A DNA stretch of 64,000 nt from Litsea cubeba (Eukaryota > Streptophyta > Magnoliopsida > Laurales > Lauraceae): the NCBI GenBank assembly GCA_012931725.1, contig CM022951.1:73010332-73074331 (forward strand). The letters run 5' to 3'. The notes under the pieces were generated by a model. It had not been told where the DNA came from. It saw only the letters and a program-made list of their open reading frames with translations, and did not search any database. The position numbers and the translations under genes were made by a program. Every line of letters begins with the position of its first letter. Within the stretch, counting starts at the first letter, position 1. Positions 1-11,405 of the stretch are shown one piece after another.

Positions 1-1825
1 TGAACTATTCAGGAACACTAGTGAGATGGAAGGGGTGGAACCATGATTGGCTTAATCTGATTGGAGAGGTTAAAGTTAGTGGACAAGAACTTTTAACTGA
101 ATTACATTTTGAGTAGTGTGACTAATTGCTTATGCATTTATGTAATATGATTCAGTTGGAGGGAGTAAATTATATTCCAGCATACCATTCTTGTGGATAC
201 AAAAACCTGTATATGTGGGGCCCACCCAGTTTCTTTTGATCCAAGTGGTTCATGCGATGGGTACTAAAGAAATCTTCCCCATGGGAGAATTATCTGATTT
301 TACTGTTGCAAATATGGATGATATACATTAATAATCCATTTGGAACAACTGTATAGTGAGAATCATCTTCCTTAAAAGGGAGATATCAAGTCATGTCTTG
401 TTCCATGGTGGCCTCTCCAAGTATTAATCTTGGATTACACAAGGTGGTCCACTTTTTTGTGTTGCTGGTTAAACAAGAGATCGAGCATCTTGCTGTCTCT
501 CTGTGAAAGTGCGCAGAGGAATTCCCCTGGCAAAATTTGGCTTGTGACTATTGTTTGGGAATTAGGATATATCTTTTTTTTTTTTTACAAAAACATTAGT
601 GCCAATATTATAGTTACTGTGATAATTGATTAGGCCTACATACTAGCATTCAACTAAACTGTACATTTTCCCCCTTTTCCGACATGGCCTGAGGATACAC
701 TATATTCCCTAGAAATGTGTATTACGGGGAGCTAGCCTTGCAGGCTTAAGAAATAACCAGTCAAGCCAGAACAGATACAAAATGCTGCTACTTTTTTTTC
801 CCTTACTCGCACCCACTCACAGACACACAAATCCCTCACCATTAGAGCTACAGGCAGGGATTCATCCCTGGTTGTTTGTGGAAGAGAGGTGCCTCACTCA
901 CCAACTTCACATGGGCTGCACAATAGTTTTCCCTGACGACCAAAAACCTCCTTTACCTAGATCTCTATGATGCCTCTTCCTCTATCAGCAGGTGAATATG
1001 ATTATAAATTCACTTGGGAAGACCAGTGGTCGTGGTGGATGCAGGCAAGGCAGAGCATTTGCTACCCAGTCAAATTATTTTGGACAGAGAACTTCCAGTC
1101 AAGGATTGCGGTCAAGACATTGATGAAAATCTTCCCATTGTTTAGTTACTTCCCAATGCATGTTATGGACCCTATACGTTTGTTTGCATGGGAATTGAGT
1201 TCCTAGGACTTTATGCTAAAATGGATTCCAAATGGGAAAATCCAAGAGATGAGGTGTGAACAAAATGCATATGGGATCCTGATCACTTTCCTATGATTTA
1301 AAATTAATTGGGTGATGGGTAGGTATTCATTTCATTTCCCGTCTCCCTTGGATTCATTTTTCGTTAAAAAGGGAGATTATTTTTATGCTCAATTAGGATC
1401 TTCACCTTTGTTTCTTCTATTTTGACCACTTCTAAAAATACATTTTTAAGAATTCAATTACTCGAAACAAAGGGCCTACAGTGTAAATTAATCCTGTAAG
1501 GCAGCCATACAGGGCCCTTGCAGGAGAAACTCCCCTATATAACAGTATATCATCCTCTTGCGCAACCTTCAGAACCAGTTCGATTCATAGAAGCACCCCT
1601 GGGTTCGTGTGGCACAGGCTGAAGCGGCTCTTCGTTAACATGTGTTGCTGGATTGGGACTCAGACCCCATTCCCTAGCTGCTGCACCATTGTATCTGGTG
1701 ACAGTAAATCTGCATAAAACAGCATGTGGTTTCCATCTTTCTATGTTAAATCAATATAAGTGAGACTTGATATTCTCTCTCCATGCAAATAATTTCAAGT
1801 AAAGAATGTTATTTGATTATCCCTA

Positions 1826-1890
1826 ACCTGTACCTCAGCTGATAAGGGCTATGAGTGTGTGTGGGCATGAGTTTGAGTCCTCAACCTAAA
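1826..1890 (+). repeat. Possible tRNA-derived SINE remnant
   Basis: A TACCTCAGCTGATAAGGG stretch at 1831 resembles a pol III A box, and GAGTTTGAGTCCTCAACC at 1869 resembles a B box, with tRNA-like spacing. No cloverleaf can be folded and no clear tail or target duplication was seen. A chance match is possible. Confidence 0.25.
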
Positions 1891-2490
1891 CCATTCAAAA
1901 GAAGAGGAACATTCTGCTGCTATTCAGGCATTAAATTTGAAGTTAGGAACTGGTTGTGTGCAACCTGCCTCAGTTCATCCCAGTAATTGTGGGAGAGAAG
2001 AATTGGAAGGACTAGGGGGTGAACTGCCTCATTTTCTAAGTACAATTGCATCCATGCCAGGTCCACACCTAGTGCTGTATGATGAGTCTTTCAACCCCAT
2101 CAGGATCAGCGATTGGTACCAACTTGTCCTCACTTTCCCAATACTCTCATATTTTGAATTTCAATTAAAACTTGTTCGTTGTTAGTTGACAGAGTTGCTC
2201 TCTATTGCACCGACAAGACAAAAGGTTTCCAGAGCACCTAAAATCTCCTAATTCAGTCTGGACAGTGCCCTGTGACACCCTATAAAAGTTGTGCTGCTTA
2301 GGGTAGGCTGAGCCTTTCCCATTTTCCCCTTTATCTGTCCATTGGGTGCATGAGCATGACAGTGAAAGGTTAGGCGCAAACCCAAACCTCATTATCAGTC
2401 TGTCCTGAAATGGGTTCCATACATAGCCAAAAAAATTTGAGACAGCTCCTTTTCGTAATTAGAGGCCTATCAACATTTCCAATTGCTCCG

Positions 2491-2491
<1 letters not shown>

Positions 2492-2524
<33 letters not shown>
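2492..2524 (+). repeat. Poly(G) tract, 33 G
   Basis: An uninterrupted run of 33 G residues. It produces a spurious polyproline frame on the minus strand. Long G runs are rare in plant DNA, may form G-quadruplexes and are poorly sequenced, so the exact length is uncertain. Confidence 0.9.
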
Positions 2525-2526
<2 letters not shown>

Positions 2527-2860
2527 TCAAAATCAGTCTCACAAGTAGTAATCCTAAAATTAACGAAGGTCTTTGGGCTTAATTGAAAACGAGACTTTGG
2601 TAGATCCAAGTGATGAAAAACACACGGGAGTTCTCTCTTTAAGAGAATCACATGGAAGGGCCCAGCGATTGAATATGCACTTACTTTAGAAAAAAAAAAT
2701 GAAAGCAACTCATGATATGATAGCGAGGGGATGTCAATGAGCCACGACAGATCGTTAGTTTTGTCCTGATCAAGCCGAGCTTGAGCTAGAGCATGCTTGT
2801 CTCTTCTCGGCTCAGCTTATTGTTGACCTCAGACAAGGCTCATCATATTTAATTTTACAA

Positions 2861-2901
2861 TATATATATATATACACACATATATATACACACATATATA
2901 T
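2861..2901. repeat. TA/CA microsatellite
   Basis: Alternating TATATA and CACACA blocks over about 40 bp. Confidence 0.8.
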
Positions 2902-4363
2902 CTTTATAATTCTTTGCTATGTTGGGATACTAGTGGTAAGTGATACTTTCAATTTGAAGACTGGGGATCAAATTCTTGACACGTGTGATACTAGCATGCG
3001 AACAATGCTCTAACCATGAGAGTGTGTTGGCCTACTTAATAAGAACCTATTTGTTTTGCTTTAGAATGCATAGGAATATTTGAATACATATATTTTATGT
3101 CAAAAGAAGTTAAAAATGAGGATAAAATGTGAGTTTTAAGAAATAAGCTTAGCCTTTTATGAAATTAGAATCAAGGGAAGATAGAAATGAATACACAGTC
3201 ATCACCCTAATAATTCGATATATAACTAACTACCTTTCATCATTTGCCACCCACTTCATTCCACCCCCCTCCCCCGCGCACCCACACATCTTTAATAATT
3301 TCTTTGTAGAGTTCATGTAGCCATAAATTTCAATGTATTTTAATCCAAATAAATATGCCCATAGTACTGTTTCAAATGATGTATATATCCATCTATTTGT
3401 CTATGATATTAGGATAAAAAATTAAGCCAAGCTCAGCTTGACTTGACCCAATCTTATTTTCAAGAGCTAAACTTAAGTAGACTACTCAAAGTGAGATCAA
3501 GACCAACTCATACTTGATTAGTCAAGCTTTGACTACTTTTATCTGAACTCAAGCCCAGGTTCTCACTCTTGAAGTGCATTTGCATCTTTAATTCAAACCT
3601 TACCTCAAGGACTCGTCCTTCTTCCCGTTATCCACGAGCCATTACTCAATGCATGCCCACAATGGTGGACAGACCTACCCATCTTAATCAGTTCTCTTGA
3701 CTCCAAGTTCTTGCTGTGAAAATGAATGAATGTGGGCTGCCCGGATGCATGAGGTTTCAGTGGGATCCAACAGTGGTCAATTCAGCTACCCCCCACCATC
3801 ATACACAAAAGCAGCCCTAAATCTGAGGCACTCCTATCTACAGTCATTCAATGAAGTTGGTTAATTTTGAGCTAGTAGTGACAAGACCTTGCAGTTCCCA
3901 CTTCAAATCATGATAATTAGTGGTCTCAAGGGAGACAGAATGAGGTCCACACCTTGTTTCAGTGCGTCTAATTTAACGCTAAATTATCTACCAATCAAAG
4001 TTTGGCCACTTCTTGACGAGACTTTTTGGTTGGGCTTTAAATTTCTACCCCAAGGAATGGGTTTTCATCCCAAGCATAATGAACTTCAGCGGGATTTACA
4101 CTTGAAAGGGCCCAACAAAAACTTCACTTATTGGAAAATTTTCTGACGGGACTTCTTGTCCCCTTAGCACAGCTGGTACATTAAGTGGAATATGGAAACA
4201 ACTGGTAGTAGGTGCCGACCCTGGAACAAGAAGAGGAACATGGAAACAACTGGTTTTAGGTGCCGACCTTCGAGGCTACAAACAGTACTCTGTTTTTATA
4301 GAAGAGTGAAAAGGCCGCCTTTTTTGTTGGACTTGGACTCCTCTGACTGGCTCTTTAACCTAT

Positions 4364-4501
4364 CAAAAAGTCTACATGGATTAACTCATGGAGTTAGTCC
4401 ATGGATAGACCCTATAATTTTGGAGAGAAAATCACCTCTTCCCCGAAATCACGGAGTTAGTCCATGGATCGGTCCATGGGTTAGACCATGTAGCAGGGCT
4501 C
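4364..4501 (-). mobile_element. CTACATGG hairpin MITE, copy 1
   Basis: A 138-bp element that begins CAAAAAGTCTACATGG and ends CCATGTAGCAGGGCTC. It is flanked on both sides by the perfect 9-bp direct repeat TTAACCTAT (4355-4363 and 4502-4510). The inner arms pair (CTACATGG..TAAC..CATGG). It belongs to the same family as the elements at 44344, 51864 and 52283. Strand is arbitrary: minus here means the GAG end is on the right. There is no coding capacity, so it must be mobilised in trans. The 9-bp duplication suggests a Mutator-type transposase, which is inference. Confidence 0.85.
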
Positions 4502-4630
4502 TTAACCTATTTGGTTTTTTTTATCTTTTTTTTTTTTAAACTGTGTTATTTGTGGTATCCATGTAGCAGGGCTCTTAACCTATTTGGTTTTTTTTTTTCT
4601 TTTTTTTTTTAAACTGTGTTATTTGTGGTC
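4486..4630 (+). repeat. 73-bp tandem duplication
   Basis: Two near-identical direct copies, 4486-4558 and 4559-4630, each starting CCATGTAGCAGGGCTC and including a T-rich stretch and AAACTGTGTTATTTGTGG. The duplication copies the right end of the neighbouring MITE together with its flank, so it is younger than that insertion. Confidence 0.85.
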
Positions 4631-5279
4631 ATGCATTTTCCTTTATTTTGAATGAAGTCTTTACTTTTAACCAAAAGAAAGAAGGGACTAATCAACAAAA
4701 CGAAGCTAAAAGCAACAGAAAGGCACTTCTTGAAGTATGTAATTTTCTAAGCAACAGAAAGAAGGGATTTTTTTTTTAAATAAACGGCAGGGAAAGAGAA
4801 ACATCAAAATAACTCTGAACTCCCTCTTGATTTAACTCTGTAACTCTGTATTGGTTACAATGATACTGTGAACTCAACCTTCACCAGCAGCCATACTGCA
4901 ATGGCATTTAATCCTTGAATGTACTGTTTCTTCCTGTCAAATGTCATTGAATGCTTAGCTTTTTGTTTCCAAACTACTTTCCGAGTAATTAGTGGTAGTT
5001 GTTTTTAGGTAGAAGTCATTAGTGGTAGTTGAGTACTGATTACTACCATTAATTAATAGAAGACCAGCGAAGACAGTCATCACCCTCCATTTTACCAATG
5101 CCTAGTTTGGATGAATTAATTAACGAAGACAGTCTTCAATGGGCTCTGTGTATGTACTGCAATATCCAATTCCTCCATTTTACCAATGCCTAGTTTGGAT
5201 GAATTTGTGGATTTTGATCGTGCTGCACTAAATTTACCTTTAAATCACGTGTAATAGGAAACTAATTGATGGCAGTGGA

Positions 5280-5497
5280 GAATGATGGGTCGCCATGTTG
5301 GTTGGCTACCCCACATCTCACTCGGCTGAGCACAAGGATTGATCTTTGAGCATGCTATTCTTCCCATTTGTTTGGACTTTTCTTCTCATGTTTGGGTTCT
5401 CCCTCCCACTTATATGCGTTTCTCTTTCCACGTGTGTGCTGTCGTGGGCTCCAGCCCCTTGCTTAAGTGGGGAAACCAAGGAAAAAAAAAAGGAACC
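5280..5497 (+). repeat. SINE with A-rich tail, plus strand
   Basis: The body contains TTCTTCCCA/TTTGGGTTCTCCCTCCCAC-type repeats and ends in an A-rich tail (5480-5490). It is flanked by imperfect 13-bp direct repeats (TGATGGCAGTGGA at 5267 and TGTTGGCAATGAA at 5498, 10 of 13 matching). The same insertion is present in unit 2 (22557-22795), so it predates the segmental duplication. Assignment to SINEs rests on tail, flanking repeats and size. Confidence 0.6.
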
Positions 5498-6222
5498 TGT
5501 TGGCAATGAACAAAAACAACTGTCATTGAAGGTAATTCAACTTACTTAGAAGCCACTAGACACTTTTTTTTTCCGACTCATAGGCCTCGATGCTGAATTG
5601 TGCATTAACCAAATTAACCGCATTCGATTCACAATCAATTTTTTTTTTAATTTAATTGCACATACCTATGTTAACATGTAAATCCAGTGGACGTTGGTTA
5701 TTCAAACACGCGAACTATGATTCACACAGTGAAGTGAGCCGTATGCAGGGGTGGAACCAAAAATTTTACTTTGGGGGCCGCTGTAAAATTTTCTTGGAGG
5801 GGGCATGGTGAAAAATTCATAAAGATTTGCTTTTATGCAACTCAAAAATTTTGAGGGGGTGGCTTGGGAGGCCCCTTAATTCTGGCCATGCCCATGTGTC
5901 CAAGTACGTGAAAATCTCAGCAGAGGAAACCAGTGTATTTGTGACTTTGTTTGTGGTAACAAAAATGACATGTCAAAATTTTTTAGATTGTAGAGTTTTT
6001 CTTTGTATATACCCCCTATGGTTATATTTCTATTTTTTTTCATTTTAATACCTTATATGTTCTTAATATCGGTCGTCATATGAGAATGGGCAAACACCAT
6101 AAGGTTTATGTTGGATTTTATAAGCTTCTTAGCTCTTATATCCATTAAACAAAAATAAACATATTATTATTTACCAAAAAAAAATTATTATTTTATCCAA
6201 ATTCCCAATGGTCCCTCTCGCT

Positions 6223-6427
6223 TTTTTTTTTTTGTAAACGGGACTCAAGTAAGTAGAGCCCACATACACATGGAAAAACAGCACACACAAGTGGAAAAAG
6301 GAGCCCGCACAAGGGGGAAGAAAGTCCACACAAATGAGAAGGGTAGCCCACACAAGCGGGAAGAACCTTGAGAAGCCAAGTGAGAATTGTCACTCCTTAC
6401 CACTCGGGTAAGGAGTCGTTCTCCTTT
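6223..6427 (-). repeat. tRNA-derived SINE, minus strand
   Basis: Read on the minus strand, it has an A-box-like TACCCGAGTGGTAAGGAG near the head (6393-6410) and an A-rich tail (T run at 6222-6233 on the plus strand). CTCTCGCT occurs on both sides (6215-6222 and 6428-6435) as a target duplication. The B box is decayed here but readable in the unit 2 copy. Internal CCACTTGTGTGGGCTT-like repeats are shared with the plus-strand SINE nearby. Confidence 0.65.
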
Positions 6428-7589
6428 CTCTCGCTTGATAACTTTCTATATATGCACATAGAGTCTAATAATGTATTTTGAAACTTTCATCAATATAATG
6501 GTGGGTCAAGCATAGATCAAATAAGTTATAACCAATTATAAATGTTGATTGTCATTATATCATTTGGGATTTAATGGTATTGATAAAACTTGAATTATAT
6601 AGGGTGACTCGCTTCTACTAAATGTACTATTGTAACTATCAATGTTACAAACTTCAGAGAAAAACAAGTAAAAACTTTTTCACATAGAGATAAAGAAATG
6701 AATAATGGTATCATCTCACTCTAAAACTTATGATCGTTGCAAGCTAAATAGAACAAGTGAAAGACCATTTTTTTTTTTTAATCTTGAAGACTTATAAGAA
6801 CTTTATATATATATAATTAAGAAATGCTCCTATGAGAATATCTTTCACCTTATAATAAGAGATAGGGTGGGGGCCCTCACATTCATATCCAATATCAATA
6901 ACTTAAATGTGAAAAGATAAAACTTCATAAATCATAATAGAGAGCACTATTGAAAACCCGAATCCTTCAAAATGCACACTCCTTTTATTGTATATGATCA
7001 GATTTTTCTCCCATATAAGTCGTTTAATCTATACTAGAGAATAATATTCGCCACATCCCATAAAAAAGGAGGAAGTGCACTTTGACCCGTTGAATTTTTC
7101 AACAGTGAGCATTCACTTATTTTGGGAACACGAGTCTATTTCTTAAAAATCATTCAATGTAGACTCATATAAAAAGAGCCATAAAAAAAAAGAGGTGTTT
7201 GGTAATGCAATGGTCTATACTAAATAGACATTTTTATATCATTGGTTGAGAGTTTTTCCACATTTCTTGAGATTCACAAGGTATTAGGCCATAAAAATTG
7301 ACCATATGGACGTGCTCAGCCTTCCAAAGAGATCTCACGGCTTGGATCTTGTGTTTGGGACCCACATAATCCACAAAATTATACCTAATGGCTCACGTTT
7401 TTTGCACATATCTAGAGATTGGTGATGATCCAACGGGTGAAATTTGGTCTCATTGTCATGTTAGATCTTATTTGACACGCCTCTAAATAATAAAAAAAAA
7501 TTAAAACAGTTTACTGCTCATGAACAAGTGCAATATTGAGCATAATACATCAATGATTTTTTTGTTTTGCACATATCTCAAGATTCACA
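6428..7589. other. Gene-free stretch
   Basis: AT-rich sequence with no recognisable frame. It matches unit 2 up to about 6830 and then becomes unique to unit 1. Confidence 0.5.
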
Positions 7590-8414
7590 ATGACTGCTTT
7601 AAGAGCCAAAAGGGTGGACGTGAGTGAGGTATGCCCAGTTTGTAATAGTAGCCCTGAAGATGTAATTCATGCACTGGTTAGGTGTTCTCAAGCTAGAGCA
7701 GTATGGAGACTTTCTACCATTGGAGAGAATAGAGGAGATGCCACTGATTTTGGTGAGTGGCTGTTGTAGGTGTTTAATGACCATGATTTAGACGCTGCAA
7801 AAATGGCAGCGTTGCTAGCATGGAGCGTGTGGAAGAGGACATGGAAGAATGCCGAGTTAGTGAAGAACCGTGCGGGACAAATCCAAGATCAATGGGTACA
7901 TGCACATGAAGCTTGGGTTGCACGGTCATCGGTAGGTGCTGCTATAACAAAACTCACCTAGGAGAGGCCCCGAGCTAGTTGGTTCAAATGTAATATCGAT
8001 GCGGCTCTGTTTAGTCAGTCAAAGTGTATTGGGTTTGGGTGCGTCCCTAGGGATGATGAAGGCAAAATGGTGGCTGCTCGGAATGGCTTACTAAATGGTC
8101 CCATGGAACTCTCTATTGCAGAATCTTTGTCTTGTAGAGAAGCTTTGAGCTGACTCAAGTTGTTAGGCCATTCCAATGTCCTTATAGAGTCCGATGCTCA
8201 ATTGTTGATTCACGTGATTAATGGTTCGCATCCTAATTTATCTTATTTTGGGTCAATAGTTGATGATTGTAAAATCATTTCCAGGGATTTAAGGAATTGC
8301 ACTTTATCTTTTGTGCGTAGATCAACGAATCAAGTAGCTCATGCTTTAGCTAGAGCTGCAGATTCTGGCCTGGTCTTGAGGAGTGGAGTTATGTTCCCCC
8401 TCGTTTATTATTGA
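7590..8414 (+). pseudogene. LINE reverse-transcriptase C-terminus (zf-RVT plus RNase H), dead
   Basis: One continuous frame from 7590 to 8414, interrupted only by stops at 7767-7769, 7959-7961 and 8151-8153 and with no frameshift. The first part has a zinc-binding pattern (CPVC..H....C) like the zf-RVT domain that follows plant L1-type reverse transcriptases. After a W-rich linker comes an RNase H-like domain: WFKCNIDAA, GFGCVPRDDEGKM, ESLSCREAL, VLIESDAQ and VRRSTNQVAHALA, so the catalytic D, E and D are readable. The upstream endonuclease and RT are absent, as expected of a fragment. A decayed host RNase H-like gene is a weaker alternative. It lies in the part of unit 1 that unit 2 lacks. 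Confidence 0.85.
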
Positions 8415-9894
8415 TGTACTGGCTTCTGATTCGTATTAATGTAGTTTACAAATTTCTTGTCAAAAATTGACCACAGCTGTTTTCAGCCTCCTAAACATAT
8501 CCAATGGTTTTGATCTTATGTTTGGGGCCCACAGATCATAACAAATTATATCCAATGGCTCACGGTTTGTAACACATATCCCGAGACTAATGATAATTCA
8601 ACGGCCGAAATTTGGTTATATGGCCGTGTTTGACCTTGTGAACATTTTCAATGGTTTGGATATTGATTGGGCCTCTTAGATTTGGCGAAAATTGAAAAAA
8701 AGGGACTGGGCGTGATTATGCATAACACTGTAGCTCCACCTCTTCTTTTCTTGGGTTGTGGAAACTACAGTCATTGCCCCTACTTCTCTAAAATATGTAG
8801 AGGCTGAAAGGTGGTGCTAGACACTCTATTTTTTCAAACCTCTATCCATTTTAGAGAAATAGAGGGAAAAGTTGGACCTCTCAAACATGCACTTAGAGCA
8901 CCTCACTAATTCCTGGGCACATGTGTTCCCCATCCCACACACGCCGGTTAAATGCGAGAATAAGTCCCTCGAGTGGCTCTAATTTGGGCGCATTTCAAAC
9001 TCAAGACCTCAACTTCCTTAGGAGGCATGGTTGTGGCCAACTATGGTATCACTACCCTGAGTGATGCCCCACGGGGTTTAAACCTATGTACCTGTTGAAA
9101 GTAGGTAAGCCTTCTATCTATATGGGTTCTCAAAACTTTTGACCCACTTAATGCAAGGATCAAACACCCAAAAGGCCACGAACTCAATCTCAATATCTAA
9201 AATCCTAATCTCATGCATTAAGAAAAAAAATCTATCCAAAAAAGATAGACCAAGAAAAATCAAACAAGCATATACAACAAGGTCTACTAAAAGTCTAAAA
9301 CAAATAAGTTGTAGATCTATACCTTAGGAGCTTAATTGTGCTCTAACCAATAACTGGATTACTCGATTCCACGAAAACCCTTTTCGCATATTTGATCTCC
9401 TTAACCTTTGTATCATTCATCGCTATGACCCTCTTGTTAGAGAACTTCTTAAAAGAGAATGATGGAATCTCAAATAAAAAGAACTCTAGGCACTCAAGAA
9501 GGAAACCAAATGGGAAAACAGGAGGAAAGCGGGGGAGAAGTGGGTATCCAATACTGGGCGTGAATTTCGCCTTGGATGTCCACCCTCTCTCATATATATA
9601 GCTTATGGTACACCTCTTGATGGACTATATTTAGAAGTCTCGCTTCTATTTCTATTTTATGTCCTACTCTTCATTTCCTTAAGAGTTTTAGTTGGAATAA
9701 AACCTTCCCTTCTTAGTGCCAGCATGGGGACCACTAAGGATTTCTTAGAAATTGGCTCCAATTGAAACATCTGAACCCTACATTTCATGTGAACTATAGA
9801 CCCACAGTTCATTGTAAATAACTCTACTAAGTAAATGCAATTGCACTCCAGTTTTAGGAATATTTATAAAAGATCGGCATCTCTGCTGCTGCCG
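8415..9894. other. Gene-free stretch
   Basis: No domain-bearing frame seen. The 9139-9601 region has short frames without similarity that I recognise. It is unique to unit 1. Confidence 0.45.
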
Positions 9895-10390
9895 ACGGGG
9901 GAAAGGAAGGGAGAGGGAGAGGGGAGAAGGGAGAGAAAGAAGGAGAGGGAGGGAGAGACCGGGAGAAGGGGGAGAGAACAGTGGGGGAGGGAGAGGGTGG
10001 GAGAGGGAGAAAACAGTGGGACGAGAAAGGGAGAGGGAGAAAACAGTGGGGGAGGGAGAGGGAGAAAACATGTGGGGAGAGAAAGGGAGAGGAGAGGGAG
10101 AGGGAGAGGGAGAGAGAAGAGGGGGAGTTCGGCCGGCGCCGGCGCCGGTGCTGACCGGATCCGGAGGTGAAAGTGGGAGGTGGGGTGGGGGGGGGGGGGG
10201 GGGGGAGGGAGAGGGAAGGGAGGAGGAAAGAGAGGAAACAGTGGGGGATGGAGAGGGAGAAACACAGTGTGGAGGGAAAGGGAGAGGGAGGGAGGAGAGG
10301 GAGAGAGAGAAGGGGAAGAGTTCGGCCGGCGCCGGCGCCGGTGTGGCCGGAGCTGGAGGTGAAAGGGGGAGGTGGGGAAATAGAAAGGAA
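9895..10390 (+). repeat. Polypurine tract with two GC-rich 193-bp repeats
   Basis: About 500 bp of nearly pure G/A on the plus strand, built from GGGAGAGGGAGA-type units. It is interrupted twice by GTTCGGCCGGCGCCGGCGCC (about 10127 and 10320), so two longer units of about 193 bp lie in tandem. It contains a 19-G run at 10187-10205. It gives rise to long meaningless frames on both strands (Arg/Gly/Glu-rich and Ser/Pro/Leu-rich). Confidence 0.85.
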
Positions 10391-11338
10391 GAGGATGGGC
10401 AAAGAGGTCATTTCATATATTTTTTTTTTTTTTTTTAAAAAGTGTTGTGTGTGGGAAAAGAAAAAACTTGTGTTCAAATAGCAGGACTCTTTAAATCTGC
10501 GATAACTCAAAAGGACAACCATGAGAAGCTGAGAGCCACTGTAAATACCAGATTTGACCTTTATTATCATATGAATTTGTGTATTGTCTTCCGCCACGCT
10601 ACCTTAATTAATAAATTTGTAAAATTGCCTGCTGTTTCTAACTTACCCTGTAGTATATTAAAACTAACTGGTTGCTATCAAAAGGGCCTACTACCAATAG
10701 GGATTATTAAAGGATCCTGAATTCGTGATTCCCCAGACTCTCTTCTGCTTTTAAAAATACTAATGTGTAGATCTACCAGAGCTTGAGGATAGCTTTTGGA
10801 GAGAGAATTTCGAAACAAGTCCATCACATTTTGTCATATCTAAGGCCAATATAGGGACTGTCTAAATAAAATTTATCTTGCAATCCATTTCATGGATCCA
10901 GATGAGGCAACTGGAAACACCCAATAAAACTAATATTTCATAGATTGCTAATTTTCAAAGACTTCTTGGTTTTGATAGGCCATTGAGCCTTACATGGTGC
11001 TGACTGCCTACCCATGCCCCATTTCTTCACCCAAAATATAAAAAAATGCAAATCGCAGTGCATCATGCTGTCAATCGAAGCTTCGCAGGCCAATTAATGT
11101 CCATCTGTTTCACGATGTCTCCACCCATGCTCAATAAGGCAATAGGCACGAGGCTTAATTAAATTTCACTCTAAAAGAAAGAAACAAACACTCCCATAAC
11201 ATCTAAACAGTGAAAACTTAAAACGACCACCAGTCATTACACTTCGTTGATGGTACTAAATTACTGTTTTGAAGCGAAAACGGAGTGGTTTATTTGACAG
11301 GGGGATAAAAGATAGTCAACAACATCAATCCTGCAACT

Positions 11339-11346
11339 CTATATAG
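11339..11346 (+). promoter_or_regulatory. Probable TATA box of GDSL gene 1
   Basis: TCTATATAG lies 60 bp upstream of the start codon. The sequence around it is conserved in unit 2 (26613-26621), as expected for a shared core promoter. Confidence 0.6.
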
Positions 11347-11405
11347 ATGGTGCTTGCAGCCAAACCAATGCCCACAAGTGTACAGGTGTATCCGACCCAA
11401 ATAAG

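Larger units (their letters stand above)
1..4363. other. Intergenic flank, no gene recognised
   Basis: I see no reading frame with a recognisable domain on either strand. The stretch is AT-rich and holds a SINE-like tRNA-related patch, a long G tract and a TA/CA microsatellite (listed separately). Between about 2745 and 3560 there are repeated AGCTTGAGCT/AAGCCGAGCTTG-like motifs, a style often seen in decayed plant repeats, but I could not find its ends. Confidence 0.5.

Noticed and set aside
2370..2708. Minus-strand frame with a run of prolines
   Set aside because: The prolines come from the poly(G) tract; the rest has no recognisable similarity.
9854..10597. A 247-codon Ser/Pro/Leu-rich frame on the minus strand, and Arg/Gly/Glu-rich frames on the plus strand
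   Set aside because: They are translations of the polypurine repeat in all frames; no domain and no coding pattern.
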